From: Rhodothermaceae bacterium
GTDB lineage: Bacteria > Bacteroidota > Rhodothermia > Rhodothermales > Rubricoccaceae
DNA length: 26,600 nucleotides
Assembly (NCBI GenBank): GCA_013003465.1
Contig: JABDIZ010000249.1
Span: forward strand, 1 to 26,600
Direction of reading: 5' to 3'
Part shown: one piece after another, positions 7,969 through 15,509 of the stretch
Position numbering within the stretch: position 1 is the stretch's first letter
Layout of the letters: every line of letters begins with the position of its first letter
Notes under the pieces: model-generated
Databases searched by the model: none
What the model was told of the DNA's origin: nothing
Seen by the model: only the letters and a program-made list of their open reading frames with translations
Translations under genes and position numbers: made by a program

Positions 7969-8002
7969 ATGCGGGGAGGTCCATCCCAGGGCCTCCCCGC
8001 AT
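7969..8002. terminator. Strong GC-rich hairpin between convergent genes, likely bidirectional terminator
   Basis: An 11-bp perfect stem (ATGCGGGGAGG pairing with CCTCCCCGCAT) encloses a 12-base loop. It starts 40 bases after the stop of the lipoprotein gene (+) and lies 15 bases from the stop of the HD hydrolase gene (-), so it can serve both. No proper U-tract follows on either strand (only GTTTCC on the plus side), so it may be a weak or factor-assisted terminator or a 3'-end stabiliser. Confidence 0.6.
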
Positions 8003-8016
8003 GCGTTTCCTGGCGT

Positions 8017-8685
8017 CTAGCCTTCTTCCGTGAGGGCTGCAAACCGCCCGATCTCTTCGCGGAGCCGCGTGCGCATGGGAACGAGGCGCGGATCGCTGTG
8101 GCGTTCGGTCGTGGCGAGGACGGCCTGAAAAAACCAGCGCTGCTCGGCCGGTCCCGCCGAGAGCCCTCGGCGACCGGGCGCGTCGGAGAAGATGTCGATG
8201 CCGCCCTCCAGGCTCTGCGTCATGCTCCAGGCGTTGTGGAGCTTGTCGGCGAGCGAGATGGCGGCGGCCCCCGGCGAGGCAGTAGCGAGCGTCTCCACGT
8301 AGATCTCCTTACGAAGGCGCCACGGCAGCCAGTCGCCCTGGTCGTTGCGCTTGGGCTCGCTGACGGCCTGCACGAGGTCCACCACGGCGGTACCCACGAG
8401 TATCTCTAGTTCGGCGGCACGCATGCCCCGGCGGAAGCGGTTGTGGTCTTCGAGCACATCGTGGAGAAAGGCCGCGGCCACCACCTCGTCTTCCCAGCCC
8501 GCGCGCTGGACGGTCAGCGCCACCGCTGTGATGTGCGCCATGACGGGCACGTGCAGGATCTCTTCGAGCGGTGACTCGAAGGGCTCATCGCGCCAGCGAC
8601 CCTTGCGGTAGGTTTGGTCATGCCACTGCGCTGCGATCTCGATGGCGTGCTCTACGAGTGGGCTGAAGAGTCGATCCGCGGTCAT
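8017..8685 (-). CDS. HD-domain phosphohydrolase of SpoT/MESH1 type
   Basis: The 222-residue product carries the metal-binding pattern of RelA/SpoT-type HD hydrolases: AAQWHDQTYRKG (His22), a HVPVMAHITAV helix (His45), AAAFLHDVLEDHN (His75-Asp76 and the Glu-Asp pair 79-80) and ISLADKLHNAW (Asp147). The ED pair is the feature that activates water in (p)ppGpp 3'-pyrophosphohydrolases. No synthetase, TGS or ACT domain is present, which fits a small alarmone synthetase/hydrolase-type or MESH1-like enzyme or a related nucleotidase. The ATG overlaps the stop of bshC (ATGA, 8682-8685), so translation is probably coupled. Substrate (ppGpp, NADPH or another phosphate ester) cannot be decided from sequence alone. 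It is the last gene of the minus-strand run before the hairpin at 7969-8002. Confidence 0.8.
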   Translation of the reverse strand: MTADRLFSPLVEHAIEIAAQWHDQTYRKGRWRDEPFESPLEEILHVPVMAHITAVALTVQRAGWEDEVVAAAFLHDVLEDHNRFRRGMRAAELEILVGTAVVDLVQAVSEPKRNDQGDWLPWRLRKEIYVETLATASPGAAAISLADKLHNAWSMTQSLEGGIDIFSDAPGRRGLSAGPAEQRWFFQAVLATTERHSDPRLVPMRTRLREEIGRFAALTEEG

Positions 8686-10370
8686 GGGCGATGCAGCACT
8701 TGATGGCTTCGCGTGTCAGTGTCTAAGGCCTCGAGCAAACGCGACGCCACCTCGGGCCCCTCCGTAGCGAGCAGGGCGATGGGCGAGAGCACGCGTTCCT
8801 GCGGGGCGCCGTCCGGCATGAGCGCCGCCACGAGTCGTTCGAGCCGATCCAGGATGACCTGCTGATTGCGTTTCTCGACGCGCACGGTCTTCTTCTCCAG
8901 CCGCGCGAGGGCGTTGGTCATCTTGGCCCGCGCCGCTTCCACCGCCTGCTTCAGTGACGTGTCCACCCCCGTGACTACGGGCTTTGCGGCCTCCACGAGG
9001 GCATCGAGTGTGGCCCTGGCCTGCGCGAAGGTGGCGTCGAGATCAGCGTCGGCGCGTTCGAGGGCGAGGCGGCGGTGCAGAGGCGCCAGGTCGCCGTTCA
9101 GATCGGGGAGCGTGAGGCCGTAGCGGTCGAGGTGGCGCTGCTGCTTCTCCGACAGGATCGTCAGGCTTGCGCGGGGGTAGAGGACCGGCATCGGCACGCC
9201 GAAGGCCTCGTAGACGGGCTTGAGTTGCGCGAAGTAGGCCGTCTCCCCCGGCCCGCTGATGTAGGCGACCGTCGGCAACAGCCCATCCTGCATCACGGGC
9301 CGCAGCACCACATTCGGGCTGAACCGCTCGGGCGCGGTCTCGGCCAGACGAAGCAGCTCCGCGGCAGAGAACCGGGTGGTCGTCCCACGCAACACGAAGT
9401 CATCCCCGTCGGGATCCACCGGGAGACGCTCCCCCCCCTCGGCGAACAGAAAAAGGTTCACCGGGCGCGGCGCGATCTGCGCGTGAAACCCGGCGGCTTC
9501 CAGCTTCTGGCTGACGTTGTCCAATGCGCGGTGCGTGGACGGCCAGCCTTCGATTTCCTGACGAACCAGCGGCGTAGCGAGTCGTTTCAGCCGCGCGTCG
9601 TCGGCAGAGATGAAGACGAGCCCGGTTCCGGCCGTGAGGCGACGGAGCGTGCGAGCAAACGCATCGCGCCACGTAGTGCCCGGCTGCCAGTCGGCGCGAA
9701 GCGCGGCGAGTGCGTCGGCAGCGAAGGGGCCAGCCAGGGCGCCACCCATCGCGTCCAGCGCGTGGGTGAGGGCGCGCTCCTCCAAAACGAGCCGCCCGAC
9801 GGGTCCGCGATTTACCTCCGGCGGCTCTCTATCGTCGTACGCGATGCGCACGAGATCGGGGCCGACCGGCACCGCCGTCGTTTGAACCTCGGCAAAATCG
9901 TGGTCCTCGTCGGCCAGCCAGAAAACCGGCACGGCCGGGCGCCCCGCCTCGGCCGCGACCTGCTCGGCCAACCGAACGGCTGTGAGCGCCTTGTACACGG
10001 TGTAGAGCGGCCCTCCAAAGAGCCCGAGTTGCTGCCCCGTCACGACGGCCACGCTCTCCGGGTCGCGCAGCCGCCCGATGGACGCACGGACGGCCTCTTC
10101 GTCCTCGCCCCACCACGCGGCGTTCTGATCGAGCAGTGCCTCGGCGAGCGCGTCTCGGTCACGCGGATGCGCCGCGGCCTGCCGTGCGGCCTCCATACGG
10201 GCTTCGGCACTCCAGGGATTGTGCGCGTAAAACGCCAGCGCGGCTGGATCGCCCTCCGCATAGGCTGCGAACAGCGCCGAGGTGCCGAGCGCGCGGTAGC
10301 CGAGGCGATGCCCTGTCCTCAACCCCACCGGCGACTGGATGGCGGCGGAGTCCGAAACAGAGCCGTCCAT
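8682..10370 (-). CDS. bshC: Bacillithiol biosynthesis cysteine-adding enzyme BshC
   Basis: BshC adds cysteine to glucosaminyl-malate in the last step of bacillithiol synthesis, in the cytoplasm. The 562-residue length is slightly above the usual ~540. Family marks include VVTGQQLGLFGGPLYTVYKAL (about residues 110-130), VFWLADEDHDFAEV, PVYEAFGVPMPVLYPR after YISGPGETAYFAQLK, and a C-terminal coiled coil rich in Lys/Arg/Glu (about 470-525). The start at 10370 is only 29 bases after the stop of the bifunctional nuclease gene; a GAGG lies seven bases upstream of the ATG. bshA and bshB are not in the window. An N-terminal extension of about 20 residues (SVSDSAAIQSPVG) may be unstructured. Co-location with an HD hydrolase by a four-base overlap suggests a shared transcript. 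Confidence 0.93.
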   Translation of the reverse strand: MDGSVSDSAAIQSPVGLRTGHRLGYRALGTSALFAAYAEGDPAALAFYAHNPWSAEARMEAARQAAAHPRDRDALAEALLDQNAAWWGEDEEAVRASIGRLRDPESVAVVTGQQLGLFGGPLYTVYKALTAVRLAEQVAAEAGRPAVPVFWLADEDHDFAEVQTTAVPVGPDLVRIAYDDREPPEVNRGPVGRLVLEERALTHALDAMGGALAGPFAADALAALRADWQPGTTWRDAFARTLRRLTAGTGLVFISADDARLKRLATPLVRQEIEGWPSTHRALDNVSQKLEAAGFHAQIAPRPVNLFLFAEGGERLPVDPDGDDFVLRGTTTRFSAAELLRLAETAPERFSPNVVLRPVMQDGLLPTVAYISGPGETAYFAQLKPVYEAFGVPMPVLYPRASLTILSEKQQRHLDRYGLTLPDLNGDLAPLHRRLALERADADLDATFAQARATLDALVEAAKPVVTGVDTSLKQAVEAARAKMTNALARLEKKTVRVEKRNQQVILDRLERLVAALMPDGAPQERVLSPIALLATEGPEVASRLLEALDTDTRSHQVLHRP

Positions 10371-10399
10371 CCTCGATCCTCGCTGGGCTAGTCGGCGGC

Positions 10400-10996
10400 T
10401 CAGTTCTCGCTCTGCATCCGCGCGATCTCATCGCGGAGTCGGGCCGCGGTCTCGTAATCCTCGTCCTCAATCGCCTTCTGGAGTTTCGCCTCCATGCGGT
10501 CGAGGCGCGAGCCGCCCGTGGCTGGGACGCGCGCTTCGGCCTCATCGTCCAGGTCAGGGTCCTCCTCCATCGCGGCCATGCTTTCGTCGTCGGCGGGGAT
10601 GCCCGCTTCATTGAGCACCGTCGAGACGACGAAGATGGGCGCGTCCGTGCGCACGGCCAGGGCAACTGCATCCGAGGGGCGCGCATCGAGTTGCCCTTCA
10701 GCTTCACCATAGACGTAACGGACCTTGGCGAAGAAGGTGCCCTCGCGGAGGTCGTCGATGACGATGTCGGTGACCTCGGCGTCGAGCGAGTCGAAGAGGT
10801 TGCGCAGCAGGTCGTGGGTCATCGGGCGCGGGGGCTGGATCTTCTCCAGTTCCAGCGCGATGGCTTGCGCCTCAAACGCGCCGATGATGATGGGCAGGCG
10901 CCGGTTACCGTCTACTTCGCCGAGCACGAGGGCGTACGCCCCCCCACTGGAGGGGCTGGTAGAAAGACCGATGATGTCGACCTGAATGAAGTCCAT
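10400..10996 (-). CDS. Bifunctional nuclease (DUF151) with C-terminal UVR motif
   Basis: The 198-residue protein begins MDFIQVDIIGLSTSP. The bifunctional nuclease (BFN/DUF151) domain fills residues 1-135, with VLGEVDGNRRLPIIIGAFEAQAIA, the PRPMTHDLL loop, FFAKVRYV and the signature DARPSDAVALAVR (104-116). An acidic linker (142-156) leads to a UVR motif at about 165-196 (LDRMEAKLQKAIEDEDYETAARLRDEI), as in UvrB/UvrC-interacting proteins. BFN proteins have been reported to cleave both RNA and DNA; the UVR tail suggests a link to UvrABC or to Clp-type partners. A GTG-led upstream extension (to 11272) would run into hisC and is rejected. It appears to head the bshC and HD gene group. Confidence 0.9.
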   Translation of the reverse strand: MDFIQVDIIGLSTSPSSGGAYALVLGEVDGNRRLPIIIGAFEAQAIALELEKIQPPRPMTHDLLRNLFDSLDAEVTDIVIDDLREGTFFAKVRYVYGEAEGQLDARPSDAVALAVRTDAPIFVVSTVLNEAGIPADDESMAAMEEDPDLDDEAEARVPATGGSRLDRMEAKLQKAIEDEDYETAARLRDEIARMQSEN

Positions 10997-11073
10997 GCGG
11001 GCAGTTGGAGACGAAGCAGAAGGGGCCAAAAGATACGCCGCCACGAGCCGTGCGGGTAGGCACCAATAGGCAA

Positions 11074-12195
11074 TCAGCCAGCCGTCTCGTGCAACGCTGC
11101 CGTGGAGAGGACCTGCTGTACGGCGACGAGAAAGGCTTGGTTCTCCGCCGGGGTGCCCACTGAGACGCGTACCCAGCCGGGCTGCTCCTCCGTTGCGGCC
11201 AGGGCCGGATAGCCAGACACATCGCGGATGCGGACGCCTTGTTCGGCGAGCCGCTCGCGGAGGACTGAACACGCCAGTGGCGTGCGCATCAGGAAGAAAT
11301 TGGCATCCCCTGGCAGCGTCTCGATCCCGTCCATCTCAGCCAGGGCGTGCCGCACCCGTTTGCGCTCCGCCGTCAGTACCGCGACGCGCTCCGTGACCAG
11401 TTCGGGCCGCTCCAGCAGTACCAACGCGACAGCTTCGGAGAAGCGGTCTACAAGGAACGGAAGGCGAGCCTTCTCGATCTCCTGGATCAACGCAGGATCG
11501 CCGAGCAGGATGCCGAGGCGCAGTCCGGCCAGCCCCATCGCCTTCGAGAACGTGCGCATGACGAGCAGGTTGGGATACTGCGCGAGCAAGTCGACCGCTG
11601 ACGCACCCGGCACGAACTCGTGGTAGGCTTCATCCACGAGCACCGCGCCCGGGGCCTCGGCCACCAGCCGCTCGATGCCCTCGAACGACAGCACCTGCCC
11701 CGTGGGATTGTTGGGCGTGGTGACGATGATGAGCGCCGCGCTGGACTCCTGCGCCGCAGCGAGGATGGCGGCCGGGTCGTGCGAGAAGTCGGACTCGGGA
11801 TCGACAGAGACGATGCGGGCGCCGTGCATGCGGGCCACGCTCGCGTAGAGCGCGAACATGGGATGCGGCAGCACCACCGGCACGCCGTGGCCGAGGAAGC
11901 ACAGGCCGAGGGTGTGCGTGATCTCGTTCGAGCCGCGTCCGACGATGATGCCCTCGACTGGATGCCCGAGCCGGTCGGCCAGCGCAGCGATGAGGCGATG
12001 CGGCCGGTCGTCCGGATAGCGGTTCCAGTCGCTCGCGCAGAAGCGCGCGGCGACCGCCTGCTTGAGCGCCTTGGGAACGTCGAACGGACTCTCGTTCTGA
12101 TCCAGCTTGGCCGGAGCATCGGCCTCGGTGGGCACACGGTAGGCGCGCTCAGCGCGGACCTCAGGGCGAATCAGGTGAAGCGGAGCGTCAGGCAT
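11074..12195 (-). CDS. hisC: Histidinol-phosphate aminotransferase family protein
   Basis: This is a PLP-dependent fold-type I aminotransferase of 373 residues, the normal HisC length. Visible marks are LDQNESPFDVP (29-41), GRGSNEITHT, TPNNPTGQ (160-167), VDEAYHEF with Asp188 and Tyr191, and TFSKAMGLAGLRLG with the PLP lysine Lys218. Arg-containing motifs near the end (WVRVSVGTPAENQAF) match the substrate carboxylate region. The ATG at 12195 is preferred over a TTG twelve bases upstream. HisC converts imidazole-acetol phosphate to histidinol phosphate. No other his gene is nearby, so a broad role in aromatic amino acid transamination is also possible. An A/T-rich spot (12223-12228) 28 bases upstream could be part of a promoter. 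Confidence 0.88.
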   Translation of the reverse strand: MPDAPLHLIRPEVRAERAYRVPTEADAPAKLDQNESPFDVPKALKQAVAARFCASDWNRYPDDRPHRLIAALADRLGHPVEGIIVGRGSNEITHTLGLCFLGHGVPVVLPHPMFALYASVARMHGARIVSVDPESDFSHDPAAILAAAQESSAALIIVTTPNNPTGQVLSFEGIERLVAEAPGAVLVDEAYHEFVPGASAVDLLAQYPNLLVMRTFSKAMGLAGLRLGILLGDPALIQEIEKARLPFLVDRFSEAVALVLLERPELVTERVAVLTAERKRVRHALAEMDGIETLPGDANFFLMRTPLACSVLRERLAEQGVRIRDVSGYPALAATEEQPGWVRVSVGTPAENQAFLVAVQQVLSTAALHETAG

Positions 12196-12258
12196 GCGAG
12201 GGCGCAATGGGCGGGGCGTGGAAATATATCCCGCCGTGGTGCCTAGCGTCCGCCTCGC

Positions 12259-12549
12259 TCATTCGTTGCCGTTCTGCAGGCGCGGCACGTCCGAGAAATC
12301 ATGCTCCGGCAGCCGCTCCTCGCGGATGTGATCGATGGCTTCGTGCAGCGCCTCGACAAACTTGCCGAAGTCTTCCTTGTAGAGGTAGAGCTTGTGCTTC
12401 TGATAGCCGTCCTCGCCGACCCGCTTGCTTTCGGTGATCGTCAGGAAGAAGTCCTCGCCAGAGCGGGTGGCCTTGACGTCGAAGAAGTAGGTGCGCTTTC
12501 CGGCGGGGACGCGCCGGGCATAGACTTCGTCGTTATAACTGTCGCTCAT
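12259..12549 (-). CDS. PUR-alpha-like DNA/RNA-binding protein (DUF3276)
   Basis: This small protein of 96 residues starts at the ATG at 12549 (MSDSYNDEVYARRVPAGKRTYF). The core, YARRVPAGKRTYFFDVKATRSGEDFFLTITESKR and the following HKLYLYKEDFGKFVEAL, is the DUF3276/PUR-like repeat typical of Bacteroidota and relatives. It folds as a beta-beta-beta-beta-alpha unit that dimerises and binds single-stranded or purine-rich nucleic acid. The C-terminus is acidic (HIREERLPEHDFSDVPR). An upstream in-frame ATG (12588) would add 13 residues with no conserved look and is not chosen. The gene lies 63 bases upstream of hisC. The family is well recognised; its cellular role is not settled. Confidence 0.9.
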   Translation of the reverse strand: MSDSYNDEVYARRVPAGKRTYFFDVKATRSGEDFFLTITESKRVGEDGYQKHKLYLYKEDFGKFVEALHEAIDHIREERLPEHDFSDVPRLQNGNE

Positions 12550-12705
12550 GGGCTCGCGTCGCTGGGACTGATGGAGGGGTTCCGCCACTCGGTGTACCCG
12601 GCGGAGGCAGATACCGGCGAAAAAGATCGCGGACGTTCCACCGTTACGGTCGGAGGAATATGCGGCGCGACAGCCAAAAAAACAAAGCCTAATTCCAGCG
12701 GTCTG

Positions 12706-14421
12706 TCAGGGCTGCTCTCTGAAGGGCCGGATTCGAGGCAGGGCAGCGAGCACCGTGGGCCGCAACAGGTCCTCGCGCAGGTGGAGCCGCAGCACATCGG
12801 CCCAGGCTGGGGCCGTGCGGTCGAGCCGGACAGCCAGCGCCTCGGCTTCTTCGACCCGCCCCCGTGCGAGCAACCCATAGCCGAGCAGGTAGAGCGCCGG
12901 GGCGTAGTGCGGGTCCCGGTCCAGCACCTCAATGAGTACCTCCGCGGCCTGCTCGTAGCGGAGCTGCGCCGTGAAGACGCGCGCGAGCCCGAGTGCGCCG
13001 AGGCGTGCGTAGGGAGCGAACGACCGGGTCTGTTCGAACAAGCGCTCGGCTTCGCCCAACTCGCCTCGTTGGTAGTAGACGTGGCCGAGGGCGTAGAGCG
13101 CCGGGAAATAATCGCTGGCTTCCGCGAGGGCCGCCTGATAGGCTAGCGCCGCCTGATCCGCCTCGCCATAGGCCTGCAAGACCGACCCGGCAAGGAACTG
13201 GAGGGCAACGTCATCGGGCGCTGCCCCCACGGCATCGGTCAGGACCTTCAGATGTTGCTCGACTTCCTCGGCACGCATCCGCGCATTGAGCAGCGAGGCG
13301 GCCCGTAGGACGGTGGCGTTGGGCGCCTCCTGTGCGGCCTCTTGGAGTGCGTGGCGCAGGGAACGGGGCGACGGTTGGGCCAGTCGGTCGGCGAGTGCCC
13401 GGCGCGGATCCGTGGCCAGACACAGGTCTTCGCGGAGTACGTCGCGCTCGTTCTGCGTGCTGCGCCCCGAGGCGACCACCCCCAGCACGCGCCCCTGCGC
13501 GTTGAGCAACGGCCCGCCGCTATCCCCAGGGCGCACGGCGTTGGCCGTCACCCGAAGCACATCGGCGGGACCGAAGCGGAGACTGGGATGCTGCCACCCC
13601 GTCGTTGGCTGCTGGATACCGCCCGGCCATCCGGCCGTGAATGTGATCCGGTCGGCTTCATCCTCGTGAAGCAGATCAGCATCGAAACGCTCGGTCAGAG
13701 TGAGCGGCGTGATCCCTGCTCGCCGAACAGGTGCAGGATTCACATGCAGCACGACCACATCGCGGGCTGGGTCGATGGCCCAGACGCGCCCGGTGGTCAC
13801 GCGGCGCCCATCGGGCAGTTGCAGCCGCACGCGGTCGGCCCCGAGTACGACGTGATACGCGGTGACGAGCGCATCTTCGGCGATAAAGAAGCCGGACCCA
13901 ATCCGACGCAGGGTAGTGGTTCGGGAAGCGCCTCGGCTCTCAGCCACGAGCGGCACTACTGCGCTGCGGGCGGCGGTCAGCGACGGATCGTTCTCGTATA
14001 CGCGCACCTCTTGGGGGCGTGTCGCAACCACAGCGCCCTCCAGTTGCACCGGAAGAGGCGGGACCATCAGCACTCCTGCATGCCGCGGCTGGACCTCGAA
14101 GCGGCGGCTCAGTTCAAGAATGCGGGTACCTGCTCGTCGCCGCGCCGCCGGATCTTCGGCGTGCACTACCGCAAAATCTCGCTCCGTGCCGGGCGGGAAT
14201 GCGATGCGGTTGAACGCATGCAGCAATGTCAACGCCGCTTCGTCGGTCTCGGGAACCGCAAGCCCTTCGACCGTAACCGTGATGGTCTCCCCCACCGCAG
14301 CTACGGTCCGGTCCGGCGTACTGAAGAGCACCAGCCGGTAGGGATCCTCCTGCGTTTGTGCCTTGGGCCCGGCCAGGAGCGGCACGGAAACGAGCGCGAG
14401 CAGGAGGAGGCGATGCAACAT
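12706..14421 (-). CDS. Secreted trypsin-like serine protease with N-terminal BatD-like region and C-terminal TPRs
   Basis: The ATG at 14421 gives a signal peptide (MLHRLLLLALVSVPLLAGPKAQ), so the 571-residue protein is exported. Residues ~25-145 are beta-rich and carry TPDRTVAAVGETITVTVEG and, later, VPPLPVQLEGA, a pattern that recalls the BatD/oxygen-tolerance beta domain. Residues ~165-330 form an S1C/trypsin-like domain with GSGFFIAED, catalytic His190 (TAYHVV), Asp221 (DPARDVVVLHV) and Ser301 (RPGDSGGPLL). There is no PDZ domain. From about residue 400, TPR units follow (AYGEADQAALAYQAALAEA, FPALYALGHVYYQRGEL, APALYLLGYGLLARGRV). The target is unknown. The stop of pnp is 51 bases upstream. 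I am sure of the protease and TPR calls; the BatD-like call is tentative. Confidence 0.85.
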   Translation of the reverse strand: MLHRLLLLALVSVPLLAGPKAQTQEDPYRLVLFSTPDRTVAAVGETITVTVEGLAVPETDEAALTLLHAFNRIAFPPGTERDFAVVHAEDPAARRRAGTRILELSRRFEVQPRHAGVLMVPPLPVQLEGAVVATRPQEVRVYENDPSLTAARSAVVPLVAESRGASRTTTLRRIGSGFFIAEDALVTAYHVVLGADRVRLQLPDGRRVTTGRVWAIDPARDVVVLHVNPAPVRRAGITPLTLTERFDADLLHEDEADRITFTAGWPGGIQQPTTGWQHPSLRFGPADVLRVTANAVRPGDSGGPLLNAQGRVLGVVASGRSTQNERDVLREDLCLATDPRRALADRLAQPSPRSLRHALQEAAQEAPNATVLRAASLLNARMRAEEVEQHLKVLTDAVGAAPDDVALQFLAGSVLQAYGEADQAALAYQAALAEASDYFPALYALGHVYYQRGELGEAERLFEQTRSFAPYARLGALGLARVFTAQLRYEQAAEVLIEVLDRDPHYAPALYLLGYGLLARGRVEEAEALAVRLDRTAPAWADVLRLHLREDLLRPTVLAALPRIRPFREQP

Positions 14422-14472
14422 GGGGCGCGCGGGGCATCGGGCCCGGCTCACACCCCGACGCGCAGGACGACG

Positions 14473-15291
14473 CTATGCGTCGAGCGGCGTCGCCGCGACG
14501 AGGGCGCGGAGCCAAGCGGTGAGATTGTCATGCACCTGCCGCCCGACCTCCATCACCTCCTCGTGGTTGAGCGGGGTGGCGTGCAGGCCAGCAGCCAGGT
14601 TGGTTATCGTCGAAAGACCGAGCACCTTCATCCCGAGCGCCACTGCTTGCAGCGCTTCGGGCACAGTGCTCATCCCGACGGCGTCGGCCCCGATTCGCCG
14701 AAAGAACGCGATTTCCGCCGGTGTCTCATACGAAGGCCCTGCCGTCCAGAGGTACACCCCCCGACGCAATATTAAATTACTGTTAACAGCCACCTGTTCC
14801 GCAAGGGCAATCCACGCAGGGTCAAAAACGGCCGACAGGTCCGGAAATCGGGGCTCGCCTTCGCCCACAGGCCCAGCCAGCGGACTGGCAAAGGCAAGGT
14901 TGAGGTGATCGGTGATGAGCATCAGGGTGCCCGGCGCCCACTCCGGGTGCAGCCCCCCGGCCGCATTGGTGAGCACCAAGCGCCGAGCGCCGAGCGCATG
15001 CGCGAGCCGTACCGGAAACCCAAGGGCGCGCGCGGGATGCCCTTCGTACAGGTGAACACGGCCCTGAATGAAGAGCACAGACTTCTCTTCCAGCTGGCCG
15101 AACACGAGGCGGCCAGCGTGCCCGACCACGGTCGAAGGCGGGTAGCCCGGAATCTCCGTGGTGGGAATCGCGACCGCATCCTCGGCCGCGTCGGCGAGGG
15201 CGCCGAGGCCGGAACCCAGCACGAGGGTGAGGTCAGGCTCCATGTCAGTATGAGCCCGGACGACCGCGATGGCCCGGATGAGATCGTCCAT
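14473..15291 (-). CDS. punA: Purine-nucleoside phosphorylase (trimeric, class I)
   Basis: This cytoplasmic salvage enzyme splits inosine or guanosine with phosphate into base and ribose-1-phosphate. The 272 residues match the trimeric PNP family in length. Motifs: LVLGSGLGALAD (phosphate-binding Ser27), VVGHAGRLVFG, QGRVHLYEGHP (Arg78, His80), LTNAAGGLHPEW, ITDHLNL, AGPSYETPAEI (Glu189) and STITNLAAG (Asn231). The Glu/Asn pair is the usual signature for 6-oxopurine specificity. The ATG at 15291 is a good fit to family starts. A short A/T-rich patch (14769-14788) encodes rare codons AAT TTA ATA TTG. It is divergent from the TauE/SafE gene (218 bases between starts) and heads the long minus-strand run. 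Confidence 0.93.
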   Translation of the reverse strand: MDDLIRAIAVVRAHTDMEPDLTLVLGSGLGALADAAEDAVAIPTTEIPGYPPSTVVGHAGRLVFGQLEEKSVLFIQGRVHLYEGHPARALGFPVRLAHALGARRLVLTNAAGGLHPEWAPGTLMLITDHLNLAFASPLAGPVGEGEPRFPDLSAVFDPAWIALAEQVAVNSNLILRRGVYLWTAGPSYETPAEIAFFRRIGADAVGMSTVPEALQAVALGMKVLGLSTITNLAAGLHATPLNHEEVMEVGRQVHDNLTAWLRALVAATPLDA

Positions 15292-15509
15292 ACGTGTTAA
15301 GCGAAGGGGGCGAAGCGTGGCGGGAGGCTGTGCGTATCAAGCTACGGCCAAGCTCTTCACGCCGGAGGGCTGTCGCCGAGAGATACCCAAACGCCGTGCC
15401 GTACGAGCTTCCTCCCCCGCTGGCGCTTAATCCGCTGACGCACGCGGCCGATTTGTCTTCATACCTTCCGCGCTCGCGCCTCGTGTCCTTGTCTTCTTCT
15501 ACCGTATCC

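Noticed and set aside
9075..10391. Plus-strand open frame of over 430 codons opposite bshC
   Set aside because: BshC is unmistakable on the minus strand; the opposite frame is Arg/Gly-rich and patternless.
13342..14775. Plus-strand open frame spanning the protease gene and the end of pnp
   Set aside because: It crosses two real genes and their gap, which real genes would not do, and has no domain pattern.
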